DNA from: Caldilineaceae bacterium
GTDB taxonomy: Bacteria; Chloroflexota; Anaerolineae; Caldilineales; Caldilineaceae
Direction: 5' to 3'
NCBI GenBank assembly: GCA_019637685.1
Contig: JAHBVF010000010.1
Location: forward strand, 1-64,000
Length of the DNA: 64,000 nt
Positions 28,243-37,399 of this stretch are shown one piece after another. The position numbers and the translations under genes are program-made. The stretch's first letter is position 1, and each line of letters begins with the position of its first letter. Under the pieces are notes generated by a model. It saw nothing but the letters and a program-made list of their open reading frames with translations. It did not search any database and was not told the origin of the DNA.

Positions 28243-29205
28243 TTATTCCGGCCGAAAGGTGCCGATAATCTGGTCAAAAATCGGATCTTTGGCAGCCAGT
28301 TTGGATGCCTGGGTCAATTGTATCAACACAAAGAATTTGTCGTTGGCGAGCAGGCCCACCACTTTGCCTGCCATAGGCCGATTGGCGCCGGCCAGATTGC
28401 CCGTAACCGTGGCGCGTACGCCGGGCAGATTGTTGATGGTCACATTCTCCATTGACTGGATCACCGGGTCGCTGAGAAAGCCGCCCTGTCCCGAAAGAAG
28501 CGCTTCCACAGATACCTGGGCGGTATCCTGGCTGGCCCCTTTGGCATCCACCACCATCACCTGGGCAATGGTGGGCAGCCCGCCAAAGATCATTCCGGCC
28601 AGGTCCGACGCAGCCAGAATACCCACCGACTGGCCCGCGGGTGAATCGAGAAATTCGTTCAGCGTTGCCATCTGACCACCCATACCCGCGGCGTTGGCCA
28701 GATTGCGGAACTGGGCACTGCGCAGGTCTAGCTTCGTGTAGCCAGAGGGAAATGCCAGAGAGTATCCGCGGGTTTCGTCCACCTGTTTGGTGAAACCGTT
28801 GGGAATCACCACCACAGGCGTGGGCCGCGGGGTGGGTGTGTGGGTGGCTTTGGCGCGGGCCGGTGTGGGCGTGACTGTAGCGGATGAAACTGTAGCCGGT
28901 GTGGCTGTGGCAGTCGGAGACGGCATTGGCGTTTTGGTGGCTGTTTCCTCCTGCATCGCTGCTGGCAACGCGCTGGGGCTGGCCGTTGGCGTCTTCTGGG
29001 GGAGATCGGCCAATGTGTCTGTGCTGGTCACAACTGCTGTTGCGTCCAGTGTAGGGGTGAGTGTCGGGGCCAATGTCAGACGCAGGGGTGGGTTGTGGCC
29101 CATGTGGGGCGACTGGTAGTGGTTCCGGCATCCACTGAGCAGCAATGCAGCCAATACGACCCCAAATAGATGGATACTGGTGATTCCAAAGCGGTTCTTC
29201 TGCAC
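28243..29205 (-). CDS. lipoprotein with Thr/Pro-rich linker
   Basis: A 320-residue secreted lipoprotein. The N-terminal hydrophobic segment ends in the lipobox LLLSGC. About 90 residues of Thr/Pro/Ala-rich linker follow (TPTPARAKATHTPTPRPTP), probably a flexible or glycosylated stalk. The globular C-terminal half (from GFTKQVDETRGYSLAFPSGY) resembles PsbP-like or surface-binding domains only loosely. GTG at 29205 is taken as the start because AGGAG sits 8 nt upstream; an earlier GTG (29226) is possible. Such stalked lipoproteins are common in Chloroflexota. Function unknown. Confidence 0.75.
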   Translation of the reverse strand: MQKNRFGITSIHLFGVVLAALLLSGCRNHYQSPHMGHNPPLRLTLAPTLTPTLDATAVVTSTDTLADLPQKTPTASPSALPAAMQEETATKTPMPSPTATATPATVSSATVTPTPARAKATHTPTPRPTPVVVIPNGFTKQVDETRGYSLAFPSGYTKLDLRSAQFRNLANAAGMGGQMATLNEFLDSPAGQSVGILAASDLAGMIFGGLPTIAQVMVVDAKGASQDTAQVSVEALLSGQGGFLSDPVIQSMENVTINNLPGVRATVTGNLAGANRPMAGKVVGLLANDKFFVLIQLTQASKLAAKDPIFDQIIGTFRPE

Positions 29206-29757
29206 GATTCGATCTCCTGTTTGCACAAATAATTTCTGAGTTTACTGCAAAAAGCCTCTAAACTCACCGCGGCGTCGCGGGGAACGCGGAGGTTCGCTGT
29301 GAAATTGACCTTTTTGCAGTAGACTCATTTCTGGTTCATCCTGCATATAGCCCCAGATGAACTGATAAACACACAGAACGACAAGTGTTTTCCCTGGGCG
29401 CTCGCTGCGCACACCAGATAACGATGCGAGGAGACCGGGCGTTCCCTCACCGCCAGGCTCATTGAAGTGCAAGGCCCGTCGTCGCTTGATACCCCGGCGT
29501 TTGACGACGGGTTTCCGGTTGGGGTTGAGAGCAATGGCTCTGCTGCCATTTTACCACAAACCTTCCCCTGCGCACGCGGGTGGTTCCGATGATAGCGCCA
29601 CCTTTTTTGGCGGTCTGTCGTTTTGCCGCCATTCCTGCTATACTATTGCACTACTTGGCCTGCTCCATCTGTTTGGCCTTGCCCACCCGCTCTAACTGCT
29701 TGTCAAATCAGTCCGCCCACTCCATTATCCACCACAGAACCAGATGAGGAGAATTGT
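29206..29757. other. spacer between lipoprotein and DinB genes (552 bp)
   Basis: Divergent spacer. It holds an 89-bp element with terminal inverted repeats (29238-29326) and a 9-bp inverted repeat (29475-29483 with 29503-29511, CCCGTCGTC/GACGACGGG). TATACT near 29638 could be a -10 box for the DinB gene but no good -35 accompanies it. No gene is supported. Confidence 0.6.
29238..29326. repeat. MITE-like repeat, short copy
   Basis: An 89-bp element bounded by 17-bp terminal inverted repeats with one mismatch (29238-29254 and 29310-29326; core TACTGCAAAAAG). The interior carries AACTCACCGCGG, GTCGCGGGGAACGC and GTGAAATTGACC, all shared with the 141-bp element at 49387-49527. There is no coding capacity. 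It looks like a non-autonomous mobile repeat or its remnant. Confidence 0.75.
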
Positions 29758-30234
29758 TTGTCAACCATTCAACAGTACATCAACAGTGTGAAGCGCATTG
29801 ATACAATCATCAAACGCAAAAGCGAGGGCCTGACCCACGCCGACAGTATGCGCCAGTTGCCTTTCCCCGGCAATTGTATGAACTGGAATATCGGCCATAT
29901 TTTGGTCTATCGAATGCAATACCTGGGCGTCATTGATGGCATCAGCCAGCCCGATCCCGCTGAATTTGCCATCTATGGGGGCGGATCGCAACCCTTGACC
30001 GACAGCAGCAAAGCCATTCCGCTGGAGGTTCTGCTGGCGCGGATCGACGATGCCTCGGCACAGGTCATCGCGGCACTGGCGTCTATGCCTGCCGAGAAAT
30101 TGGCAGAAATCTATGACGCAGAACAGGGCACAACCCTTGCAGACCGCCTCACTTTTTACCTGCTGTTCCACGAGTCCTATCACGCGGGACAGTTGGAGAT
30201 CCTGCACGAACTGGCGCTCGCGCACAAACTGTAG
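29758..30234 (+). CDS. DinB family protein
   Basis: A 158-residue four-helix protein of the DinB/YfiT-like group, often metal-binding thiol-dependent S-transferases. Three His positions are visible: NIGHILVYRM in the first half and HESYHAGQ near the end, matching the family's metal site. TTG at 29758 is called as the start because GAGGAG lies 6 nt before it and the preceding in-frame codons are not conserved. It is a lone gene 63 nt before the enolase-superfamily gene on the same strand. The substrate is unknown. Confidence 0.8.
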   Translation: MSTIQQYINSVKRIDTIIKRKSEGLTHADSMRQLPFPGNCMNWNIGHILVYRMQYLGVIDGISQPDPAEFAIYGGGSQPLTDSSKAIPLEVLLARIDDASAQVIAALASMPAEKLAEIYDAEQGTTLADRLTFYLLFHESYHAGQLEILHELALAHKL

Positions 30235-30297
30235 CCCACAACTCTTTACCTATTCGGTCCTACCCAAACGTCCTGTCCCAAACAGAGGAGACGAATT

Positions 30298-31572
30298 GTG
30301 AAACCCCCGCTTCGTATCGCAGATGTAGAACGTATCACCCTGCGCGTGCCCTTTACGCCCCGGGTCCAGCGCTGGAATGCCCTGCTCGTCTGGCAGTGGC
30401 AGATTGTGGAGATCATTCGCGTCACCACCGACGACGGCACTGTCGGCTATGGCGAGACGCTGCCCCATTACACCTGGGGCAAAGTGCCCGAAGATGGCCC
30501 GGAACGGGTGAAAGGGCGCAATCCGGTTGACTTCCTGGGCGACGACAGCCTGGGCGCGGGTTTACAGATGGCTCTGTACGATGTGGTGGGCAAGGCGCTG
30601 GGTGTCCCCGTCCACCGCCTTTTCAATCTGCCCCAGGTCCGGGAATGGACACCGATTGCCTGGTGGAACACAAAAATGGGACCGGAAGACCTGGCCGGTG
30701 AAGCCCAGGACGCACTGGCTCAGGGCTATATCTTCCACAAATTCAAGACCCGGCCCTGGATTGATGTCTATGCCCAGGTAGAGGCCATCAGCGCGGTCAC
30801 GCCGCCCCACTATCGGCTGGACCTGGACTGGAATAGTATGCTGCTCAATGTGGGCAATGCCGTGCCTGTCCTGCAAAAGCTGGATACCTACGAGCGGATA
30901 TCCATCTACGAAGGCCCCATTCTCCAGCACGACGTGGAAGGGCTGCGGGAATTGCGGCGCAAAGTGGCCCACCCCATTGCCCTGCATTTTGGACTGCCCC
31001 GTTTCCCCACAGCCGTGCGCGAGTCCATCTGCGACGGCTTTGTGATTGGCGGCGGCGTGGCCAATGTTCTGCGCCAGGGCGCGCTGGCCGGGGAGTTCGA
31101 GAAACCCTTCTGGCTGCAACTGGTCGGCGTAGGGCTGATCACCGCGCTCTCTGCCCATCTGGGCGCGGTACTGCCCTTTGCCCAATGGCCCACCATCACC
31201 TGTCTGAACAACTATTCGGACAGTCTGCTCACCCAGCCGTTGACGATTGAAGGCGGCTATCTGAAAGTGCCCGAAGGGCCGGGGCTGGGAGTGGAGGTCA
31301 ACGAAGATGCGCTGGCTCGCTACAAGATGGAGCCGCCCTATCGGATGCCCGACGAGCGCCACATCCTGTCGGTGGTCTGGCCGGGTGGACGCACGGTTCA
31401 CTTTGCTAATATGCGGGACCAGTGCTGGCCCCACTTTATGAAGGGCAACGATCCGGCCCAGGAGCCTGGGGTGCGTCTGGAGATACGCAACGACGACGGC
31501 TCCGCGGATTGGGCCGATCTTTACGCCCGCCTGCAAAAGGGGCCTGTGCGCGACTGGTCCCCGTCTGCCTAA
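30298..31572 (+). CDS. enolase-superfamily (mandelate racemase/MLE-like) protein
   Basis: A 424-residue protein with an N-terminal capping domain and a C-terminal barrel. KFK (in FHKFKTRP) could be the family's catalytic K-x-K. DLDWN and IYEGPI supply the first two metal ligands, but the third strand reads IALHFG where an Asp or Glu is expected, so the metal site looks altered. The C-terminal ~90 residues extend past the usual barrel. GTG at 30298 has GAGGAG 7 nt upstream. Predicted to act on a sugar acid or related carboxylate; no specific reaction can be given. Confidence 0.8.
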   Translation: MKPPLRIADVERITLRVPFTPRVQRWNALLVWQWQIVEIIRVTTDDGTVGYGETLPHYTWGKVPEDGPERVKGRNPVDFLGDDSLGAGLQMALYDVVGKALGVPVHRLFNLPQVREWTPIAWWNTKMGPEDLAGEAQDALAQGYIFHKFKTRPWIDVYAQVEAISAVTPPHYRLDLDWNSMLLNVGNAVPVLQKLDTYERISIYEGPILQHDVEGLRELRRKVAHPIALHFGLPRFPTAVRESICDGFVIGGGVANVLRQGALAGEFEKPFWLQLVGVGLITALSAHLGAVLPFAQWPTITCLNNYSDSLLTQPLTIEGGYLKVPEGPGLGVEVNEDALARYKMEPPYRMPDERHILSVVWPGGRTVHFANMRDQCWPHFMKGNDPAQEPGVRLEIRNDDGSADWADLYARLQKGPVRDWSPSA

Positions 31573-31579
31573 TTATATT

Positions 31580-31641
31580 GGGAGCGCTGCCATCCCTGGC
31601 GGCCAGTGTTGACAGTTGCTGCCAGGGATGGCAGCGCTCCC
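31580..31641. repeat. 21-bp perfect inverted repeat
   Basis: Arms 31580-31600 and 31621-31641 are exact complements over 21 bp (core AGCGCTGCCATCCCT), with a 20-nt loop. It lies between the enolase-family stop and the start of the APH-like gene, 11 nt before the latter's ATG. No T-run follows, so it is not a plain terminator. It may mask the start codon in the mRNA. Confidence 0.8.
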
Positions 31642-31652
31642 AGCTAAAATCA

Positions 31653-32558
31653 ATGGACACTTACAACGAATCCGATCTGCTGGAATGGTGTAAGGCTGTG
31701 CTGGGGCCAGTGGAGATGCTCGCCGACCACAGCCGAGAACATCCGGGCGACCGCACGAGTACATACCGGCTGCGCACTGATTCCGGTATCTGTTATCTGA
31801 AAGTCCATAACGACCCGGCCCACTGGCACAACGAAGTCCACGGCTATCGGGCTTGGGCTGGCGCGTTTGGGCCGAATGCACCCCGCCTGCTGGCTGTGCG
31901 GGACAAAGCACCTTTGGCGCTGGTAGTCACCGCCCTGCCAGGGCAGATTCTGGATGAAGTACGTCTCCCTGCCATCCAAGAGCAGAAGGTCTGGCAGGAG
32001 GCTGGCAAAGCGCTGGCTGTTTTGCACAAGAGCGCGACCGGCGCATTTTTCGGCCCCTGCCGGGAGGACGGAAGGCCGGCCGGTGCGGTCGTTACCGACG
32101 CGCAGGTCTACATTGGGGCTGAACTGGAAAGTTGGCAGCGTCGGGGCGAGGCTATCGGCTGCCTAACCCCGGATGAAATGGCGATTGTGGCCGGGGCCAG
32201 CTCCCTGCTCCCCGCCTTTGCCGGTGAGAAGCCCATCCCGTGCCATCGAGACTACGGCCCAGCCAACTGGCTGGTGACAAAAGAGGGGGTCTGGTCGGGG
32301 GTCATCGACTTCGAGTTTGCCCAGTGGGATGTGCGCATGGCCGACTTTACCCGCTATCCCAACTGGGAGTGGATCGACCGGCCCGATCTGATCGAGGCTT
32401 TCCACACGGGCTACGGCCGCGCCTTCACCCCTGCCGAAGAAAGCCAGCGGCTGGTCTGCCACGTGCTCTATTCCCTGGCCGCGGTTGTCTGGGGGCAGGA
32501 GAACGCCTACTTCGGCTTTGCCGCGGAGGGGCGGCGGGCCTTGGCGCGGCTGCGCTGA
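31653..32558 (+). CDS. APH-fold phosphotransferase
   Basis: A 301-residue kinase-like protein of the aminoglycoside/choline phosphotransferase superfamily. The catalytic loop is CHRDYGPANWL (HxDxxxxN) and the metal-binding motif is IDFEFA. The N-lobe begins with STYRLRTDSGICYLKVH, which carries the ATP-contact Lys. The family includes antibiotic and small-metabolite kinases, so the substrate is open. The start at 31653 has no Shine-Dalgarno and lies just past a strong hairpin. A frame continuing to 31422 overlaps the enolase gene and is not conserved. Confidence 0.8.
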   Translation: MDTYNESDLLEWCKAVLGPVEMLADHSREHPGDRTSTYRLRTDSGICYLKVHNDPAHWHNEVHGYRAWAGAFGPNAPRLLAVRDKAPLALVVTALPGQILDEVRLPAIQEQKVWQEAGKALAVLHKSATGAFFGPCREDGRPAGAVVTDAQVYIGAELESWQRRGEAIGCLTPDEMAIVAGASSLLPAFAGEKPIPCHRDYGPANWLVTKEGVWSGVIDFEFAQWDVRMADFTRYPNWEWIDRPDLIEAFHTGYGRAFTPAEESQRLVCHVLYSLAAVVWGQENAYFGFAAEGRRALARLR

Positions 32559-32610
32559 CCGCGAACGGCGAATGAGTCAACCGCGACCAGCCGTCTGTGG
32601 TTCGCAGTCC

Positions 32611-33225
32611 TCAACGCAGACCCGCCAGCACAAAGAGGGCAAATCCCAACAGAACCAGTGCCGAGAAACGGTTGACCCAGCGCAGCCAGCCTTGGGTCAA
32701 CCGTGCGCGCAGCAGATTGACGCCGTTGCTCAGCACCACCCACCACAGCCCAGAACCGACCAGAACCCCCAACACCAGAAAAGCCGTGGCGTCATACCGG
32801 CCCGCGGCGCTGGTTGTGCCCAGCCCGGCAAAGATGGCGGCAAAGAGAAGGATTGTGCCTGGGCTGGTGATATCCACCAGAAAGCTGGAAAGATAAGTCG
32901 CCAGCAATCCCCGTCCCCGCCCGCTGGCCCGTTTGACTGTGGGTTCCGAGCGGGCGATGCGCAGGGCCAGCCAGGCCAGATAGCCGCTGCCGATCAGCCG
33001 CAGGACTGTCTGGCCGCTGTGGAAACTGTCGCCCAGGGCAACAAAGCCAAAACCGGCGATGGCCGCGTAGATGCCGTGGGCGGTGGTGGAGCCGAGGCCG
33101 GTCACAATTCCCCGCACCACCCCATCGGCCAAAGTGCGCTGGATACAGAGCACACCGATCGGCCCGATGGGAATGGCGATGGCCAGACCGACAACAATTC
33201 CGCGCAGAAAGAGGGCTGTGTTCAT
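32611..33225 (-). CDS. LysE family exporter
   Basis: A 204-residue membrane protein with about six hydrophobic segments. GLAIAIPIGPIGVLCIQRTL is the LysE/RhtB N-terminal signature, and the D-x-x-SPG motif appears as VDITSPGTILLFAA. The family exports amino acids or related compounds; the substrate is unknown. The start at 33225 (MNTALFLRG) lies 10 nt past the stop of the NADAR gene, so coupling is likely. The longer frame to 33423 overlaps that gene and is rejected. Confidence 0.85.
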   Translation of the reverse strand: MNTALFLRGIVVGLAIAIPIGPIGVLCIQRTLADGVVRGIVTGLGSTTAHGIYAAIAGFGFVALGDSFHSGQTVLRLIGSGYLAWLALRIARSEPTVKRASGRGRGLLATYLSSFLVDITSPGTILLFAAIFAGLGTTSAAGRYDATAFLVLGVLVGSGLWWVVLSNGVNLLRARLTQGWLRWVNRFSALVLLGFALFVLAGLR

Positions 33226-33235
33226 CTCTGGTTGT

Positions 33236-33694
33236 CTATTCCTTTGGGGTCTCTCCGCGCCCCGACCGCAGCAACGCACGCACCTGCATAAGAATCTGGC
33301 CGTAGCGGTTGAGACCGGAACCATCCGCGCCGCTGCCCCAGTAGAAGTCTCTGGGCGAGGCTTCCACCAATTCCTCCTCCCCCGTGGAGAGTAGCGAAGC
33401 CAGGGCATCCGGGTGGCTCTCAAATTTCGCCAGCGTTGCCCGGTACATCACCGCCTCTTTCACCGCGTCCCAATCCGGGCGGATGGGGTGCTCCCTGTCC
33501 CGGCCCATGCGTCTGGCTATCATCGGGTTGGGCGCGTCGCGAATCGCGTCCGCGTATGCGCTGCCCGCAAACTTTTGGGCCTGATAGTAATGTTCGACGG
33601 TCGGCCAGAAATGGCCGTCCAGGGTGAAGCCGTGGGCCGAGTGATTGGTCAATTCGTAGTAGGGGTCTTTGGAGAGATAGAAACGGATGGGCAT
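33236..33694 (-). CDS. NADAR family protein (YbiA-like)
   Basis: A 152-residue NADAR-domain protein. YYELTNHSAHGFTLDG and FWPTVEHYYQAQKF are family signatures, with the Glu of TVEH expected in the active site; DFYWGSGADGSGLN and YGQILMQVR close the domain. Known members cleave N-glycosidic bonds in riboflavin intermediates (YbiA) or remove ADP-ribose from guanine. GGAGG lies about 12 nt before the ATG, inside the end of the CoA-transferase gene. It is probably co-expressed with that gene and the LysE gene. Confidence 0.85.
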   Translation of the reverse strand: MPIRFYLSKDPYYELTNHSAHGFTLDGHFWPTVEHYYQAQKFAGSAYADAIRDAPNPMIARRMGRDREHPIRPDWDAVKEAVMYRATLAKFESHPDALASLLSTGEEELVEASPRDFYWGSGADGSGLNRYGQILMQVRALLRSGRGETPKE

Positions 33695-33698
33695 GGGA

Positions 33699-34865
33699 TC
33701 AGTCGGCCTCCATAGGATCTGCGGCGGAATCGATTCCCAGTTCGGCCAGAATCGTTTGCGTGTGGCTGCCCACCGCGGGAATGGGATCGAAGCGCGGGGT
33801 GACACCTGCGATTTCTGCCGCCGGGTAGAGGGCGGGCAGAGGCGCGTGGGCCTGGCTGGCAACGGTCGTCACCCGTCCCCGCTGGACGAGCTGGGGGTGC
33901 TGCCAAAATTCGGCCACATCCCGCACTTCGCCGTTGGCAATCTGGGCCGCGTCCAGCCGATCCACTGCCTGGGCCAGAGTCAGGCCAGCGAACACCCGCT
34001 CGATATTTTCGTGTAGCGACGGACGATTGGCGATGCGGTCGGCGTTGCTGGCAAAGGCGGACTGGAAGGCCATTTCCGGCTGTTCCAACACCTGCGCGCA
34101 GAAACGCTCCCATTCGGGTTGGTTTTGGATGCTGAAGAGAATCACCCGTCCGTCGCCTGTGGCAAAGGGGCCATAGGGGGCGATGGCCGCGTGGCTGGCT
34201 CCGGCGCGGGGCAGGCGGGCGTCTCCCAGGCTGTAATAGGCGGGAAAGCCTATCCATTCGCATAGAGAATCGAAGAGCGACACATTGACAACAGTGCCCT
34301 GGCCGGTCTGCGCCCGCATGAGCAGCGCGGTCTGGATGCCCGCAAACGCATACATCCCGCCCGCCAAGTCCGCCACTGGGATGCCTGCTTTGCTGGGCGT
34401 CTCCTCTGTCCCCGTCACCGACAGCACCCCCGTTTCGGCCTGGATGAGCAGGTCATAGGCTTTCTTCTCCCGATAGGGGCCGTCCTGGCCATAGCCGCTG
34501 ATGTTGCAGACGATCAGCTTCGGATAGTCGGCGCGTAGCCGTTCGCTGGCAAAGCCCAGACGTTCCACCGCGCCCGGTGTCAGATTCTGGATGAAGACAT
34601 CGGCCCGGCTGATGAGCTTCTCCAGAATCTCTTTGCCTTCGGCGCTCTTTACATCCAGGGCCAGGGATTCCTTCGAGCGATTGACCCAGACAAAATGGCT
34701 GCACAATCCGTGGCTGGCCGTGTCGTAGTGGCGGGAGAAATCACCCACTTCAGGCCGTTCGATTTTGATCACCCGCGCGCCCAGATCGGCCAACTGGCGG
34801 GTGGCGAAGGGGGCCGCGATGGCCTGCTCCAGGGCGACGACAGTTATGTGAGATAGGGGGTGCAT
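33699..34865 (-). CDS. CaiB/BaiF family (family III) CoA transferase
   Basis: A 388-residue class III CoA transferase. The N-terminal domain has VIKIERPEVGDFSR; the catalytic Asp is in KKAYDLLIQAETG, and ISGYGQDGPY is conserved. Enzymes of this group move CoA between carboxylic acids such as oxalate/formate or carnitine derivatives. The exact pair cannot be assigned. The start at 34865 has GGAG 7 nt upstream. A strong terminator between this gene and the ABC-transporter binding protein makes it the first gene of a separate unit with the NADAR and LysE genes. Confidence 0.88.
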   Translation of the reverse strand: MHPLSHITVVALEQAIAAPFATRQLADLGARVIKIERPEVGDFSRHYDTASHGLCSHFVWVNRSKESLALDVKSAEGKEILEKLISRADVFIQNLTPGAVERLGFASERLRADYPKLIVCNISGYGQDGPYREKKAYDLLIQAETGVLSVTGTEETPSKAGIPVADLAGGMYAFAGIQTALLMRAQTGQGTVVNVSLFDSLCEWIGFPAYYSLGDARLPRAGASHAAIAPYGPFATGDGRVILFSIQNQPEWERFCAQVLEQPEMAFQSAFASNADRIANRPSLHENIERVFAGLTLAQAVDRLDAAQIANGEVRDVAEFWQHPQLVQRGRVTTVASQAHAPLPALYPAAEIAGVTPRFDPIPAVGSHTQTILAELGIDSAADPMEAD

Positions 34866-34952
34866 TGGGGGACTCCGGGGGTGGCTGGGTGAATGCGCGG
34901 ACTTCTAACTGATCTTCTCTGGTTCAATCGTAAATCGGTGGGCACAAAATAC

Positions 34953-34986
34953 AAAAAAGAGACCGGCGTCGAGCGACGCCGGTCTC
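34953..34986 (-). terminator. Rho-independent terminator of the sugar ABC operon
   Basis: A 13-bp perfect stem (34959-34971 with 34974-34986) has its T-run on the minus strand (A-run at 34953-34958 on plus). It lies 23 nt past the binding-protein stop and ends the permease-permease-binding-protein operon. Confidence 0.92.
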
Positions 34987-35009
34987 CGGTATGCGGTGGA
35001 CTGATGCGC

Positions 35010-36374
35010 CTAGGCGCGGGGCAGATCCAAGATTTCTTGCATAGCGTCGTGGGTGGCCTGGATGCCCTCGTCGAAGGAAACGTCGCCGTAGAAGAGATCG
35101 GCAACGGTCTGCGAGTAGTTGTCCTGCAGCTCGGAGAAGCGCAGGTTGTCGGGCATGGGGAAGGGGCCGGGAATGGAGGCATCGTTGTACATATCCAACA
35201 CGCGGCGGAAGATCGGGTGGGATTTGTTGAGCAGTTCCTCGTTGCCCCATACAGAACGGCGGGCATTGGGCTGGCCTGTGCCCTGCTCCAGGGCCGACCA
35301 GGTGCCGGCTTCGGTGGAGGTGAGGTAGATCAGCAGGTCCACGGCTTTGTCGGGCGCGACGGTCGCGGACGAAACCGAGTAGTTGGACGTGAAGGCTGTG
35401 TAGCCCCGGTCGCCGTTGGGGCCTTTGGGGAAGAGTGCCCAGTCGTGTCTGAATGCGCCGTCGATTTGCGAAGTGAAGTTGTTGACGCTGTAGGAGCCAG
35501 TAACCTGTGTGGCCAGGGTTCCCGAAACGAAGGTCAAGCCGTCGGCTTCTTCGCGCATGGCTGCCGCGCCGCGCTTCATGCGCAGATCAACAATCCATTG
35601 GGCGGCTTCCCGGTTGGCCGCGTCGGTGGCAAACATCATATTCTTGCGTTCGGCGTCCAGCATATCCGTGCCATAGGCCCGGGCCAGGGATTCGAAGTCG
35701 TAGTAGCTGCCGGGATAGTAGTTGGTCCCATAGATATTGGCTTCTGCGTCTGTGGCCTGCTCGGCCAGATCGGCATACTGGTTTACATCCCAATCGTCGG
35801 TGGGGTAGGGCAAGCCTTTTTCGTCCAGATAGTCCTGGTTGAAGACGACCAGCGCCGGGTTGCCAGGGTGGATTTCGTAGGGCAGGCCATAGAGGACGCC
35901 GTCCAGTTTGCCGCCTTCCAGCGCGGTGGCGAAGAAGTCGTCCAACTGTACGTCGTCGGCGCGGGCCGCGAAGTGGTCGTCCAGGGCCATGAACATACCC
36001 TTGGAGGCCGAGAAGGGATACCATTTGATGCCACTGAAGGTGATGTCCCACAGTGTGCCCGACGCGGAGCGGGCCAACTGAAGTTTGGCCATCTCGTTGT
36101 AGATGACTTCCTCGATCACCAGATTTACATCCGGGTTCTGTTCGGCCCAGCGTTTGGAGAACTCGCGTTGCCAATCGTGCAGAACCGCGGCAAAGGTCGC
36201 CACGTGCATTTCTATCTGTGCTTCGCTGGGCGCGGCTTCGCTGGAACCGCTTTCTGCAGGTGCGCTGCCCGTTGCCGGGGCCGCGGGCGCGGCACAGGCT
36301 GCTAAGGCCAGCGTAGCCGAGCCGGCACCCATCCACTTGAGCAGATCGCGTCGGCTTAGTTTCTTACTTTGCAT
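35010..36374 (-). CDS. sugar ABC transporter substrate-binding protein (family 1)
   Basis: A 454-residue binding protein. The N-terminus has a twin-arginine motif (SRRDLLK, residues 7-13), a hydrophobic stretch and a lipobox-like LAAC, so it is probably a Tat-exported lipoprotein. The mature part matches MalE-like binding proteins (LPYEIHPGNPALVVFNQDYLDEKG). The ligand is probably a sugar or oligosaccharide. The start at 36374 has AAGGAGG 6 nt upstream; the frame runs on to 36908 but overlaps the permease gene in a meaningless extension. It is the last gene of the transporter operon. Confidence 0.92.
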   Translation of the reverse strand: MQSKKLSRRDLLKWMGAGSATLALAACAAPAAPATGSAPAESGSSEAAPSEAQIEMHVATFAAVLHDWQREFSKRWAEQNPDVNLVIEEVIYNEMAKLQLARSASGTLWDITFSGIKWYPFSASKGMFMALDDHFAARADDVQLDDFFATALEGGKLDGVLYGLPYEIHPGNPALVVFNQDYLDEKGLPYPTDDWDVNQYADLAEQATDAEANIYGTNYYPGSYYDFESLARAYGTDMLDAERKNMMFATDAANREAAQWIVDLRMKRGAAAMREEADGLTFVSGTLATQVTGSYSVNNFTSQIDGAFRHDWALFPKGPNGDRGYTAFTSNYSVSSATVAPDKAVDLLIYLTSTEAGTWSALEQGTGQPNARRSVWGNEELLNKSHPIFRRVLDMYNDASIPGPFPMPDNLRFSELQDNYSQTVADLFYGDVSFDEGIQATHDAMQEILDLPRA

Positions 36375-36487
36375 TGACTTCCTCCTTGGATGAAAAGGTA
36401 GAACTGGGATACTACTAAAGATACTGCAAGAAAAATACAAAGGCGCAAAGACACAGAAAAGATATGCTTTGGCGCGGGGAAACAGAA

Positions 36488-37393
36488 TTAACCTTTGATA
36501 CCAGACAGAACAATGCCCTGGACAAAGTAACGCTGGGTGGCAAAGAAGAGCAGGACGACTGGCATAATAACCATCACCGAAGCCGCCATAAGCAGATGTT
36601 GCGTAGGCTCGCCGCCCATCTCCGGTTGGTTTTTGAAGTAGTTGAGTCCAACGGCCAGGGTGAACTTTTCCGGCAGTTGCAGATAGATCAGCGGGTTTAC
36701 AAAGTCGTTCCAGCTTCCAATAAACGAGATGACCGCAATTGTCGCCACCACCGCCTTGCACAGGGGCAGAAGAATCTGCCAGAAGATGCGGAAATAGCTG
36801 GCCCCATCGATCAGCGCTGCCTCGTCCAAATCCTTGGGCAGGGAGAGAATGAACTGGCGCAGCAGGAAAATGGCAAAAGCACCGCCGCCAAACCAGGCCG
36901 GCAGCCAAAGCGGATAGAGGGTGTTGATCCAGCCTAATTTGTGAAAGAGAATGAACTGGGGGATTAGCGTCACCTGGGCGGGCAACATCATTGTGCCCAA
37001 TGTGATCATAAAGATCAGGTCGCGGCCCCGATAGCGAAAACGGGCAAAACTATAGGCGACGAGGGAGGCCGACAGGACTGTGCCCAGGGTGCTGAGGACC
37101 ACAACGAAAAAGCTATTGTAGGTCCACCGTGCGAAGGGCACAATCGTCAACGTTCTGGCGTAATTCTCCCAATGTAGCACCTCTGGAATCCAAACGGGCG
37201 GAAACTTGGAGATTTCCTGAATGGACTTGAGCGAACTCATCACAGTCCAGAAGAAAGGAAACATAAATACCACGCCCAAAATTACTGCAATCAGGTATAG
37301 GACACCCTTTTCTATGGAGAAACCGCGCTGTCGTGAGTCAACCGCGCCACTGCTCTGGGTTCCTGGCGAAAAGGTGGGATTGGAAGTTGTCAT
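36488..37393 (-). CDS. carbohydrate ABC transporter permease (MalG type)
   Basis: A 301-residue inner-membrane protein with about six spans. The ABC-permease EAA loop is LPKDLDEAALIDGASYFRIF, which docks the ATPase. It forms the channel with the other permease. The start at 37393 lies 6 nt past the stop of the first permease gene, so the two are coupled. The binding-protein gene follows after 113 nt. No ATPase gene is in the operon. Confidence 0.92.
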   Translation of the reverse strand: MTTSNPTFSPGTQSSGAVDSRQRGFSIEKGVLYLIAVILGVVFMFPFFWTVMSSLKSIQEISKFPPVWIPEVLHWENYARTLTIVPFARWTYNSFFVVVLSTLGTVLSASLVAYSFARFRYRGRDLIFMITLGTMMLPAQVTLIPQFILFHKLGWINTLYPLWLPAWFGGGAFAIFLLRQFILSLPKDLDEAALIDGASYFRIFWQILLPLCKAVVATIAVISFIGSWNDFVNPLIYLQLPEKFTLAVGLNYFKNQPEMGGEPTQHLLMAASVMVIMPVVLLFFATQRYFVQGIVLSGIKG

Positions 37394-37399
37394 GCGAAG

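Noticed and set aside
32485..33291. 268-residue plus-strand open frame opposite the LysE-like gene
   Set aside because: Low-complexity Gln/Pro-rich shadow; the minus strand has the LysE signature.
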